In this document: positions 52,274 through 60,405 of the stretch, piece after piece
How the letters are laid out: every line of letters starts with the position of its first letter
Position numbering within the stretch: the stretch's first letter is position 1
Source of the DNA: an uncultured Sutterella sp.
GTDB taxonomy: Bacteria > Pseudomonadota > Gammaproteobacteria > Burkholderiales > Burkholderiaceae_F
Direction: 5' to 3'
DNA: 64,000 nt
NCBI GenBank assembly: GCA_937943605.1
Contig: CALEAW010000003.1
Coordinates: forward strand, 47,008 to 111,007
Program-made: the position numbers and the translations under genes
The notes under the pieces: generated by a model
The model's input: the letters and a program-made list of their open reading frames with translations, nothing else
Databases searched by the model: none
Told to the model about the DNA's origin: nothing

Positions 52274-54256
52274 ATGCATCTCTTTTTCGAAGAAGACGGT
52301 TCCTTTAAGGCTGGGAGTATTCTCAGTCAGGTCGGTAACGCATATCAGGTTCAACTGCCCACGGGACGTCGCACGAAGATTAAGGTGTCTCATTCCTTTT
52401 TTACGTTCGAACAACCGAGTCCTGCTGACTTAGTGACCCGCGCGCAGGCGATGGTGCCTGAATTGGATCCTGGGTTCTTATGGGAAGTCGCACCAGACAC
52501 TGAATTTACTTATGCCGATTTGGCGAAAGAATACTGGGGCGGCGATGAAGGCTCGGTCGAAAAGGCTGCGCTTTTGTGGGCTTTACATGGTAATCCTGTG
52601 TACTTCTATCGCAAGGGACGTGGTAACTATCGCCGTGCGCCTGAAGATATTCTGCAAAAGGCATTGGAAGCTCTCGAAAAGAAGCGTCGCCTTGAAGAGC
52701 AACGTAAGGCCTGGGTGGCTGATATGGTTGAAGGTCGCTTGCCAGATGTGATTCGCCAACAAGCCATGACCTTACTCATTCGTCCAGACAAAAATGGGAT
52801 CGAATGGAAGGCTCTGAATGATGCGGCCGCTGAAACGCGCCAGACTCCGCTTCGCTTATTGTTGCAGTTAGGTGCGATCTCATCGCCTTGGCGTTGGCAT
52901 GTCGATAGTTTTTATGCCACGAACTTTCCGCAGGGGCGTGGTTTTCCATCAGATTTGCCCCTGCCCACCGAACAGGATTGGTCGCAATACCCGTTGGCTG
53001 ATGTTGAAGCCTTCTCGATTGACGACTCTGATACGACCGAAGTGGACGACGCAACGAGCGTGGTGCATTTAGGTGACGGTCGTACGCGTATTGGGATCCA
53101 TATTGCGGCGCCAGCCTTGGGTATTTTACGTGACGATCCTTTAGATAAGGTGGCCCGTGCCCGTATGAGTACGGTCTATGCGCCTGGTCTTAAAACCACG
53201 ATGTTGCCAGAAGCGTGGGTCAAAGCTTTCTCGTTAGACGAAGGCCGCCCCGTGCCTTGCTTATCGCTTTATGTGACGGTGGACGATGAGACGTTAGGGG
53301 TCGAAAAAACCGAAACGCGTATCGAACGCGTGGTCGTCAAGCGCAATCTTCGTTACGACAAGATTGATGCGAGCGTCACAGAAGAAGCGATTCAGACGGG
53401 GACTTTAGAGATTGAGTTTGCCGACGAAATTTGCTGGCTTTGGCATTTCGCAAAGAAACTCCAAAAGGATCGCGAAGAGGTACGTGGTCGACCTGAACCC
53501 GTAGGTCGTGTGGATTGGTTCTTCGCTCTCGAAGGCGAAGGTGAAGAAGCTATTATTCACGTGAAGGGGCGTCGACGCGGTGCGCCTTTGGATTTGGTTG
53601 TGGCCGAACTCATGATCTTTGCCAATAGCACCTGGGGCCTTTGGTTAGAAGAGCATGGCACGGCTGGGATTTATCGCTCGCAACGCATGGGTCGCGTGCG
53701 GATGAGTACGAGCCCAGGCCCTCATGATGGTCTTGGCGTGTTGCGCTATGCATGGAGCACGTCTCCGTTGCGCCGTTATGTAGACTTAATTAACCAGCGC
53801 CAAATGATCACGGCTGTGTTGGGTGAAGCGCCTGCTTATATGGGTAATGACGTGGATCTCTTTACGATCGTGAGCCAGTTCGATAATCTCTATTCACTCT
53901 ATGGCGACTTCCAGACGCGTATGGAGCGCTATTGGTCGCTTCGTTGGATTCTCCAAGAGGGGCTCAAAGAAATTGAAGCGATCGTCGTGAAGGGAGATTT
54001 GGTGCGTATTGACCGCTTGCCCTTTATGCAACGTGTGCCTGGGTTACCTGAAGACCTTGAGCGCGGTCGTAAGGTTCGACTTCAGATCATGGGGTGTGAC
54101 CTAGTTGACCTCGTGATGGATTCTCGACTGATTCGTGTTTTAGATGAAACCGATGATGTGGTAGAGGATCTTGACGACGTGGATGCTGCAGAAGCGATGG
54201 ATGAAGCGCCTGAGGCAGAAAACGACGCACCTGAGTTGACGACAAACGCGAGTTAA
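52274..54256 (+). CDS. RNase II/RNB-domain exoribonuclease
   Basis: This 660-residue protein carries an RNB catalytic domain. The metal-binding signature FSIDDSDTTEVDDATSV has D250, E256, D258 and D259; position 256 is glutamate where E. coli RNase II has aspartate. A winged-helix-like N-terminal half and a C-terminal S1-like segment flank the core. The end is a strongly acidic tail (from about 630) of Asp/Glu. The type matches the short RNB proteins of betaproteobacteria rather than RNase R. It probably degrades mRNA 3' to 5'. Confidence 0.87.
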   Translation: MHLFFEEDGSFKAGSILSQVGNAYQVQLPTGRRTKIKVSHSFFTFEQPSPADLVTRAQAMVPELDPGFLWEVAPDTEFTYADLAKEYWGGDEGSVEKAALLWALHGNPVYFYRKGRGNYRRAPEDILQKALEALEKKRRLEEQRKAWVADMVEGRLPDVIRQQAMTLLIRPDKNGIEWKALNDAAAETRQTPLRLLLQLGAISSPWRWHVDSFYATNFPQGRGFPSDLPLPTEQDWSQYPLADVEAFSIDDSDTTEVDDATSVVHLGDGRTRIGIHIAAPALGILRDDPLDKVARARMSTVYAPGLKTTMLPEAWVKAFSLDEGRPVPCLSLYVTVDDETLGVEKTETRIERVVVKRNLRYDKIDASVTEEAIQTGTLEIEFADEICWLWHFAKKLQKDREEVRGRPEPVGRVDWFFALEGEGEEAIIHVKGRRRGAPLDLVVAELMIFANSTWGLWLEEHGTAGIYRSQRMGRVRMSTSPGPHDGLGVLRYAWSTSPLRRYVDLINQRQMITAVLGEAPAYMGNDVDLFTIVSQFDNLYSLYGDFQTRMERYWSLRWILQEGLKEIEAIVVKGDLVRIDRLPFMQRVPGLPEDLERGRKVRLQIMGCDLVDLVMDSRLIRVLDETDDVVEDLDDVDAAEAMDEAPEAENDAPELTTNAS

Positions 54257-54278
54257 TCACTTTTTTTCATGAAATAAG

Positions 54279-54384
54279 GATGGGAAGCGGTAAAAATTGA
54301 AGCTTTGCTTCCCATCGAGACGCTTCTCGTGGTAGTCTCGCACGTACTGAAAAACGGGTTATGAATCCTGCCCATTCGGGATTC
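54279..54384 (+). promoter_or_regulatory. Three-hairpin structured leader upstream of mgtE
   Basis: Three consecutive inverted repeats fill the 152-base gap before mgtE. They are GATGGGAAGC/GCTTCCCATC (54279-54288 with 54307-54316), CGAGAC/GTCTCG (54316-54321 with 54335-54340) and GAATCC/GGATTC (54363-54368 with 54379-54384). The GTCTC strand of the second can also pair with GAGAC at 54400-54404, which overlaps the mgtE Shine-Dalgarno GGAG (54399-54402). This suggests control of translation. The promoter position is unclear. Confidence 0.55.
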
Positions 54385-54408
54385 GAGATTAGGTGATCGG
54401 AGACGATT

Positions 54409-55899
54409 ATGCCGCATAGTCTGAAAGAACTTGACGAACTGCATGACGGTCAGGGTCACCTAGTGCGTGACTCTGACGAAGCTTCTCGAGCGTTGGAATG
54501 GGTCCAGCAGATTCTTGAGGATGACCAAGATAAGCATCGTCGAGATAAACTCGAGAAAACCGATGAAGATGATGAAGCGTTGCCCATTAGTGATGAAGCC
54601 GCTTCTGAGTTACGCCGTTTACTAGAACCTCTGCATCCTGCTGACGTAGCATGGATCTTGGAAGCCTTGCCGCTTGACGAGCGTCTGGCTGTATGGAACC
54701 TCGTTAAGAGTGAATCCGACGGTGACATTCTCGTTGAAGTGAACGATGGCGTTCGTGAGACCTTGATTGACGCCATGGATCGTGACGAACTCGTCGATGC
54801 TGTCGAAACCCTCGACACGGACGAGATCGCTGACTTGGTGGATGACTTGCCGCCAGATGTGATGGCGCAGGTTCAAGAAGGGCTTTCTCATGAAGAACGT
54901 GCGCAGTTGCGCGCGGCCATGTCTTACCCCGAAGACAGCGTGGGTGCGCGCATGGACTTCGAGATCGTTTCAATTCGTGAAGAAACGACGATCGAATTGG
55001 TGCTTCGTTATTTGCGTCGCTTTGATACATTGCCAGACCACACTGACCAGGTGTTTGTGGTGGATCGTTTGGGGCATCTCAAGGGAACACTCTCTTTGGC
55101 GCAATTGCTGACCACAGATCCCGCGGTTCCCGTCAAGGATCTGATGCACACTGACATGCTGACGTTGAATCCGCTTGAAGACTCTAGTGATGCGGCTCAA
55201 GCCTTCGAACGTTATGACTTGGTGAGTGCACCTGTGGTGGATGAAGCGGGTCGTCTAGTCGGCCGATTGACGGTGAACGAAATCGTTGACGTCATCCGTG
55301 AAGAAAGTGAAGAAGATGCGTTTGCGGCGGTGGGGCTTGATGATGAACAGGACATCTTCGCAAGCGTATGGGAAACTGCTAAGAGTCGTTGGCTTTGGTT
55401 GGGTGTGAATTTGTGCACCGCTTTCTTTGCATCGCGTGTGATTTCTGCCTTTGACGGCACGATTGAACGTGTGGTGGCGTTGGCTGCTTTGATGCCGATT
55501 GTGGCCGGGATGGCTGGTAACTCTGGTAACCAAACCTTGACGCTATTGGTGCGTTCCTTGGCTATGGGGCAGGTGACTGAAGCCAATAAAGCCGATCTCA
55601 TTAAAAAGGAAGTCTTAGTTTCGATCATTAATGGCATCTTGTGGGGTGCGATTGCGGGTCTTTGCGCTTGGGCACTCTATTGGGATTCGCCAGAAGGTAT
55701 GATGTTGGGCTTTGTGATGTTCCTCGCGATGTTACTCAACATTATTCAAGGGGCTGTTGTTGGGTTGGCTGTGCCGTTGATCCTGCGATATTTTGATCGC
55801 GACCCGGCGATGGGTGGGTCGGTGCTTCTAACCTTTACGACAGACTCGGGGGGCTTCTTGATTTTCTTGGGGCTCGCCACGGTCTTCTTTGGTGGATAA
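54409..55899 (+). CDS. mgtE: Magnesium transporter MgtE
   Basis: This 496-residue channel imports Mg2+. A charged N-terminal extension of about 60 residues precedes the helical N domain (LHPADVAWILEALP and repeated DEIADLVDDLPPD-like units). Two CBS domains follow at about 180-305, which sense cytosolic Mg2+, and then five membrane helices from about 330. The pore segment contains PIVAGMAGNSGNQTLTL and the end has TFTTDSGGFLIFLGLA. ATG 54409 has GGAG six bases upstream, within the proposed leader switch. Confidence 0.95.
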   Translation: MPHSLKELDELHDGQGHLVRDSDEASRALEWVQQILEDDQDKHRRDKLEKTDEDDEALPISDEAASELRRLLEPLHPADVAWILEALPLDERLAVWNLVKSESDGDILVEVNDGVRETLIDAMDRDELVDAVETLDTDEIADLVDDLPPDVMAQVQEGLSHEERAQLRAAMSYPEDSVGARMDFEIVSIREETTIELVLRYLRRFDTLPDHTDQVFVVDRLGHLKGTLSLAQLLTTDPAVPVKDLMHTDMLTLNPLEDSSDAAQAFERYDLVSAPVVDEAGRLVGRLTVNEIVDVIREESEEDAFAAVGLDDEQDIFASVWETAKSRWLWLGVNLCTAFFASRVISAFDGTIERVVALAALMPIVAGMAGNSGNQTLTLLVRSLAMGQVTEANKADLIKKEVLVSIINGILWGAIAGLCAWALYWDSPEGMMLGFVMFLAMLLNIIQGAVVGLAVPLILRYFDRDPAMGGSVLLTFTTDSGGFLIFLGLATVFFGG

Positions 55900-55913
55900 A
55901 GCTTCTGATAAAA

Positions 55914-55949
55914 ACACAAGCGGCGCTCAAGTGAGCGCCGTTGGTGTAT
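55914..55949. terminator. Hairpin between mgtE and the KTSC gene
   Basis: CGGCGCTC (55921-55928) and GAGCGCCG (55933-55940) form an 8-bp stem with AAGT loop, extended by ACAC/GTGT. The U-tract is poor, but position between convergent genes supports termination. Confidence 0.6.
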
Positions 55950-56237
55950 TTAGAGGTCGCCAAAAAGCCGTTTGAGCTCATCCATACTCTTGGTGGCTTT
56001 CGGGGAGGCTTTGTCGGTTTCTTTTGCGGAGATTTCTCGAATGGTGTAATTCTCTTCAATTACGTCGCGCCAGTAGCTCCCTGGTGCCCCTGAATTTAAG
56101 AAGCGATCAGCTACTTCTGCGCCCACGTTTTCGACGCGGACTAAACGATGAGTATCGAATTCTACGTCGAGGTAACGCTCTCGAGAAGCATACCCAGCGG
56201 ACAAGATGCCGCCACGGTGAATAGGTCTGCGTTTCAT
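55950..56237 (-). CDS. KTSC-domain protein
   Basis: This 95-residue protein contains the region YLDVEFDTHRLVRVENVG followed by VADRFLNSGAPGSYWRDVIEENY, which fits the KTSC domain, a small fold proposed to bind nucleic acid or act with lysyl-tRNA synthetase-like and phage proteins. The last 30 residues are charged. ATG 56237 has GGAGG six bases upstream; the longer frame has no support. The exact role is unknown. It is divergent from the lytic transglycosylase gene. Confidence 0.75.
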   Translation of the reverse strand: MKRRPIHRGGILSAGYASRERYLDVEFDTHRLVRVENVGAEVADRFLNSGAPGSYWRDVIEENYTIREISAKETDKASPKATKSMDELKRLFGDL

Positions 56238-56377
56238 CCCTGCCTCCGCATGATAAAACTGTTGTTCGAACGAGTCTTTTAATTGTAATCTCTTCGACAA
56301 ACATTGCCAAAAGTCGCAAAAACGCATCTCAAAACGCATTTTTTTGTGTTTTCGTTGCATACTGAAGCCAAAATCAC

Positions 56378-56407
56378 TTGAACTGAAAGAAGTTTTTTTG
56401 TTAGGAT
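56378..56407 (+). promoter_or_regulatory. Candidate promoter of the SLT gene
   Basis: TTGAAC (56378-56383) and TAGGAT (56402-56407) are 18 bases apart. A start near 56414 would give a leader of about 115 bases that includes the structured element at 56439-56505. Confidence 0.5.
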
Positions 56408-56438
56408 CGGCCTCCTGTTTAATTCAAAAGAGGTTTTG

Positions 56439-56505
56439 AGGTCCTGGTTAACCCTAGGAACCGGAGTGTATGCCGCTCCCGTTAACCCCGTTTTAGGGAC
56501 TTAAC
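56439..56505 (+). promoter_or_regulatory. Structured leader RNA with alternative folds before the SLT gene
   Basis: One fold nests three stems: AGGTCC/GGACTT (56439-56444 with 56497-56502), GGTTAAC/GTTAACC (56446-56452 with 56481-56487) and GGAGTG/CGCTCC (56463-56468 with 56474-56479), separated by asymmetric loops. A second fold pairs GTTAACCCTA (56447-56456) with TAGGG-AC-TTAAC (56494-56505), and the two exclude each other. This is riboswitch-like architecture, though no known class is recognised. All pairings are read directly from the sequence; function is inferred. Confidence 0.55.
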
Positions 56506-56527
56506 GTCGCATCTGCCCAATCTAGTT

Positions 56528-57424
56528 ATGACTTCAACTCAACGTCGCCGTTCGCTTTTACTTTCACCAGTTGTTCCAGCGCTCTTGATTTCGGCAACTG
56601 TGGGAACTTTGGCGTATTTGGCTAATCCCATCCCGTCTACGCCTGACACAGTCCCGGCTGTGGTCGCTACAGAAATGCTCAAGGTTGTCGAACCGACCTT
56701 GATGCCACCTAAGGCGTCAGAACCCCAAACGACGGTTTCAATGGCAGACGTTTCAGTGCCCCAAAGCGTGGCGCCTGATCAAGTGGTTGATCTCACACCT
56801 GAATTAGAAGCAAAAGTTGCGCACGGTAGCGCTCGACATGAGGTTGCCGTGTACGTGAGCCGTACCTTCCGTATTCCGATGCGTGAAGCACGTCAGGTGA
56901 CGGACTGGGCGGTTGAAATCGGTGAATCTCGTAATTTGGATCCTTTATTGATTCTGGCGGTCATTGGTACTGAGTCAAGCTTTAAGCCGCAGGCTCGCTC
57001 TAAGGTGGGAGCTGAAGGTTTGATGCAGGTGATGACGAGCGTTCACGCTGAAAAGTTTGAGCCGTTCGGTGGCCCTGAAGCTGCTTTTGACCCTTATGCC
57101 AATATGGTGGTAGGTACCGACATTCTTGCGTACCTCATTCGTCGTACGGGTAGTATTCAGCGTGCGTTGAAGTGGTATAGCGGTGCGGCGAATTTGCCGA
57201 ATGATCGTGGTTACGGTGCGCGCGTTCTGCGTGAGCACGGGTTACTCTGTGTGGCCGCTGAAGGCCAATCCGATAAGGCTGTGAAGTTACATCGTGCTGG
57301 TAAAAAGGCGCCAGAAACACCTGCTGTTGGTGTGCAGCAGATGACGTTTACCCGTTGGGTGAAGTTGTCAGAAAAGGCCGTGGCGCGTACTCATGCGCAT
57401 ACCTTAGGTATGCCACGCGCTTGA
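56528..57424 (+). CDS. Membrane-anchored lytic transglycosylase (SLT domain)
   Basis: This 298-residue protein has a basic start and a membrane helix at about residues 10-32, which acts as a signal anchor. A Pro/Val-rich linker follows, then an SLT domain from about 105 to 235. The catalytic glutamate is E149 in GTESSF, and GLMQVM and ALKWYSGAANL complete the family motifs. It should cleave glycan strands to anhydromuropeptides, the material recycled by AmpD and Mpl. The C-terminal 60 residues are basic and unassigned. Confidence 0.88.
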   Translation: MTSTQRRRSLLLSPVVPALLISATVGTLAYLANPIPSTPDTVPAVVATEMLKVVEPTLMPPKASEPQTTVSMADVSVPQSVAPDQVVDLTPELEAKVAHGSARHEVAVYVSRTFRIPMREARQVTDWAVEIGESRNLDPLLILAVIGTESSFKPQARSKVGAEGLMQVMTSVHAEKFEPFGGPEAAFDPYANMVVGTDILAYLIRRTGSIQRALKWYSGAANLPNDRGYGARVLREHGLLCVAAEGQSDKAVKLHRAGKKAPETPAVGVQQMTFTRWVKLSEKAVARTHAHTLGMPRA

Positions 57425-57441
57425 GTCTGATCAAGCGACGC

Positions 57442-58194
57442 TTAAAAACCAGCGTAGTCGCCAGACAACGTATTTAACCAAACCGCAGCGGCCAAGCCTG
57501 CGGTTTCGGTTCTTAAGACACGAGGGCCTAAGAGAATAGGTTCCCAACCCGCTTCTTGGGCCAATGCGATTTCTTCAGGTGAGAATCCGCCTTCGGGACC
57601 CACGGCAAAGACAACAGATTGTTCTTTACCTGTGATTTTTGCACCAGCGGTTGCGCCTGGTGCTAGTAGCAAGCGACGTTCGCCTTGTGTGGTGGCCATG
57701 GCTTCAGCAAAAGAAGTCACTCCTCGAATGTCAGGTACCACATTGCGGCCACATTGTTCGGTGGCAGAAATGGCGATATCTCGCAACTTTTGAAGACGCT
57801 TTTCGAGTCGATCGCCACTTAAACGCGTCACACAGCGTGCGGCAGGTGTTAGGACGATCTCGGTCACGCCCGTTTCGACTGCTTTTTCAATAATCCAATC
57901 GAGCTTATCAGGGGAGACGAGCGCCTGCACGAGCGTCATACGAATCGGTGTCTCGTTTTTTGGATCTTCCGCCGTTTGCAGCGTGACAAAAGCTCCCTCG
58001 TGATCAAAGCGAATCGTACCGCGCCATTGACGGCCTGTACCCACATAAAGTACGACTTCTTCGCCCGTTCGAAGGCGTAAGGCGCGTCCAGCATGATGGG
58101 CGGCTTTGGCGGGCAACATAACTTCATGACCTTGAGACATGGCCTCATCGAGTGCAGTCGCAGAAAGAGAAACGTAAAAGCGTGGGGCGGCCAT
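57442..58194 (-). CDS. rsmE: 16S rRNA m3U1498 methyltransferase RsmE
   Basis: This 250-residue SPOUT enzyme methylates U1498 of 16S rRNA. An N-terminal PUA-like domain (RFYVSLSA and HHAGRALRLRTGEEVVL) precedes the trefoil-knot domain with FAVGPEGGFSPEE and LGPRVLRTETA. ATG 58194 has GGAG seven bases upstream on the minus strand; a TTG four codons upstream is less likely. It converges on the SLT gene with 17 bases between stops. Confidence 0.95.
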   Translation of the reverse strand: MAAPRFYVSLSATALDEAMSQGHEVMLPAKAAHHAGRALRLRTGEEVVLYVGTGRQWRGTIRFDHEGAFVTLQTAEDPKNETPIRMTLVQALVSPDKLDWIIEKAVETGVTEIVLTPAARCVTRLSGDRLEKRLQKLRDIAISATEQCGRNVVPDIRGVTSFAEAMATTQGERRLLLAPGATAGAKITGKEQSVVFAVGPEGGFSPEEIALAQEAGWEPILLGPRVLRTETAGLAAAVWLNTLSGDYAGF

Positions 58195-58371
58195 GAAAAA
58201 CTCCAAATGAGAAACACAAAAAAAGCGCTCAACGACGAGGGTTCTAGATAATAGTAGGTATTCCTAGAGATTGTTGCTAAAATAATAGATTAAGTCAGTG
58301 GACAAAGTGTTGACTTCGTTGCCACTGAGTATTTCTCTTCAGGTTTTTCTCAATCAGCCTCAATAAAGATT

Positions 58372-60384
58372 ATGACCTCTCAAGCCTCTGCACAGATGAT
58401 GGCCAATGCCATTCGTGCGCTCAGCATGGATGCCGTCCAGAAAGCCAAGTCCGGTCACCCGGGCATGCCGATGGGCATGGCCGATATCGCCACGGCCCTG
58501 TGGTCGCGTCACCTTCGTTTCAATCCTGTGAATCCGAAGTGGCTCGGTCGCGATCGCTTCATTCTTTCTAACGGCCATGGTTCGATGTTGCAGTATTCGC
58601 TTCTTCATCTGACCGGTTTCGATCTCTCCATGGATGACCTCAAGGCCTTCCGTCAGTTGCACAGCAAGACGCCGGGCCATCCTGAAGTGGACGTGACCCC
58701 GGGTGTTGAAACCACGACGGGCCCGCTCGGTCAGGGGATTGCCAACGGTGTGGGCATGGCCCTCGCTGAAAAGATGTTGGCTGAAGAATTTAACCGTGAA
58801 GGTTTCCCTGTGATTGATAACCACACCTATGTCTTCTTGGGTGATGGTTGTTTGATGGAAGGCATTAGCCACGAAGTTTGTTCGTTAGCGGGTGTTTGGA
58901 AGCTCAATAAGCTTATCGCCATCTATGACGACAACGGCATTTCGATTGACGGTGACGTCAAGGGCTGGTTTGCTGACGATACGCGTGGCCGTTTTGAAGC
59001 TTATGGTTGGCATGTGATTGGTCCTGTCGATGGCCATGACATCGATGCTATGGACGCAGCCATTGCTGAAGCTAAGCGCTCTGAAGATAAGCCTACCTTG
59101 ATCATTGCTCGTACGACGATTGGTAAGGGTTCTCCGAACCGCCAGGGTACGGCTAAGGTTCATGGCGAAGCTTTGGGTGATGAAGAAATCGCCGCGACGC
59201 GCGCCGCCATTGGTTGGCCGTATGCCCCGTTTGAAGTGCCACAAGAAGTCTATGACGCTTGGGATCATCGTGCTGAAGGCGCTCGTATTGAAGGCGAATG
59301 GCAGACGATGTATCAGGGCTATGAAGCCCAGTATCCGGAATTGGCCGCTGAATTGAAGCGCCGCTTAGCTGGAGATTTGCCAGCAGACTGGAGCGATACG
59401 GTGATGGATGCGCTCTGCGCGGCTGAAGAAGCGGCTGAAACGGTCGCGACCCGTAAGGCTAGCCAGAAGGCTTTGAATGCGCTTGCGCCAAAGTTGCCCG
59501 AACTTTTGGGTGGTTCGGCTGACTTGACGGGTTCTAACCTCACCAATTGGACGGGTGTGAAGTCCCTCAATACGGGTGACTTTATGGCTCGCCATATTAG
59601 CTATGGTGTGCGTGAATTCGGTATGTCGGCCATTATGAACGGCATGGCGCTCTATGGTGGCTTTATCCCGTACGCTGCGACCTTCTTGACGTTCTCTGAC
59701 TATTCTCGTAACGCACTTCGCATGTCTGCCCTGATGAAGCAGCGTGTGATCAATGTCTTTACGCATGACTCGATCGGTCTGGGTGAAGACGGTCCGACGC
59801 ACCAGTCGGTTGAACATGTGCCGAGCCTACGCTTGATCCCAGGTAACCACGTGTGGCGTCCTGCCGATACGGTTGAAACGATCGTGGCATGGGCTAGCGC
59901 GATTGAACGTCGTGATGGGCCTTCTTGCTTAGTCTTTACACGCCAGAATGTGCCTTTCTTGGATCGTGATGAAGTCGACGCTGATGCCATCGCTCGTGGT
60001 GGCTATGTCGCGGCTGAGGCCCCGGCTGGTGCTGGCGAAGCACAAGTGATCCTTTTGGCGACGGGCTCCGAAGTGGGTCTCGCGATGAAGGCTCGTGCAG
60101 AATTGACGGCTCGTAATGTTCAGGTTCGTGTGGTTTCGATGCCTTGCACGAATGTCTTTGACGAACAGGACGAAGCTTATCGTCGTGAAGTGCTGCCCGC
60201 TGGTGTGCCTGTTCTCGCGATTGAAGCAGCGAAGACGGATCTTTGGTACAAGTATTTCTCTGGCAAGGGCGATGTCCTTGGCGTTGATACGTTCGGCGAA
60301 AGCGCGCCGGCCGGCGTTCTTTGGGAACGTTTCGGCTTTACGGTTGACAATGTGGTTGCCAAGGTTGAGCAACTTCTCAAGTAA
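58372..60384 (+). CDS. tkt: Transketolase
   Basis: This 670-residue thiamine-diphosphate enzyme moves two-carbon units in the pentose phosphate pathway. The early histidine motif SGHPGMPMG, the cofactor signature from GDG (157-159) with DDN some 30 residues later, and the central TFLTFSDYSRNALRMSALM are present. Codon bias is strong, which indicates high expression. It heads a tkt-gap-pgk group, common in betaproteobacteria. No clear promoter is found in the 177-base gap from rsmE. Confidence 0.97.
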   Translation: MTSQASAQMMANAIRALSMDAVQKAKSGHPGMPMGMADIATALWSRHLRFNPVNPKWLGRDRFILSNGHGSMLQYSLLHLTGFDLSMDDLKAFRQLHSKTPGHPEVDVTPGVETTTGPLGQGIANGVGMALAEKMLAEEFNREGFPVIDNHTYVFLGDGCLMEGISHEVCSLAGVWKLNKLIAIYDDNGISIDGDVKGWFADDTRGRFEAYGWHVIGPVDGHDIDAMDAAIAEAKRSEDKPTLIIARTTIGKGSPNRQGTAKVHGEALGDEEIAATRAAIGWPYAPFEVPQEVYDAWDHRAEGARIEGEWQTMYQGYEAQYPELAAELKRRLAGDLPADWSDTVMDALCAAEEAAETVATRKASQKALNALAPKLPELLGGSADLTGSNLTNWTGVKSLNTGDFMARHISYGVREFGMSAIMNGMALYGGFIPYAATFLTFSDYSRNALRMSALMKQRVINVFTHDSIGLGEDGPTHQSVEHVPSLRLIPGNHVWRPADTVETIVAWASAIERRDGPSCLVFTRQNVPFLDRDEVDADAIARGGYVAAEAPAGAGEAQVILLATGSEVGLAMKARAELTARNVQVRVVSMPCTNVFDEQDEAYRREVLPAGVPVLAIEAAKTDLWYKYFSGKGDVLGVDTFGESAPAGVLWERFGFTVDNVVAKVEQLLK

Positions 60385-60405
60385 TTACAAACTGAAGGAT
60401 TTGAA

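Noticed and set aside
54257..54408. M-box magnesium riboswitch before mgtE
   Set aside because: The conserved M-box core is not recognisable and the region is shorter than an M-box; only simple hairpins are supported.
56439..56505. c-di-AMP (ydaO) riboswitch ahead of a cell-wall hydrolase
   Set aside because: The consensus boxes and two-fold symmetric junctions of ydaO do not fit, and the element is far too short; kept only as an unclassified structured leader.
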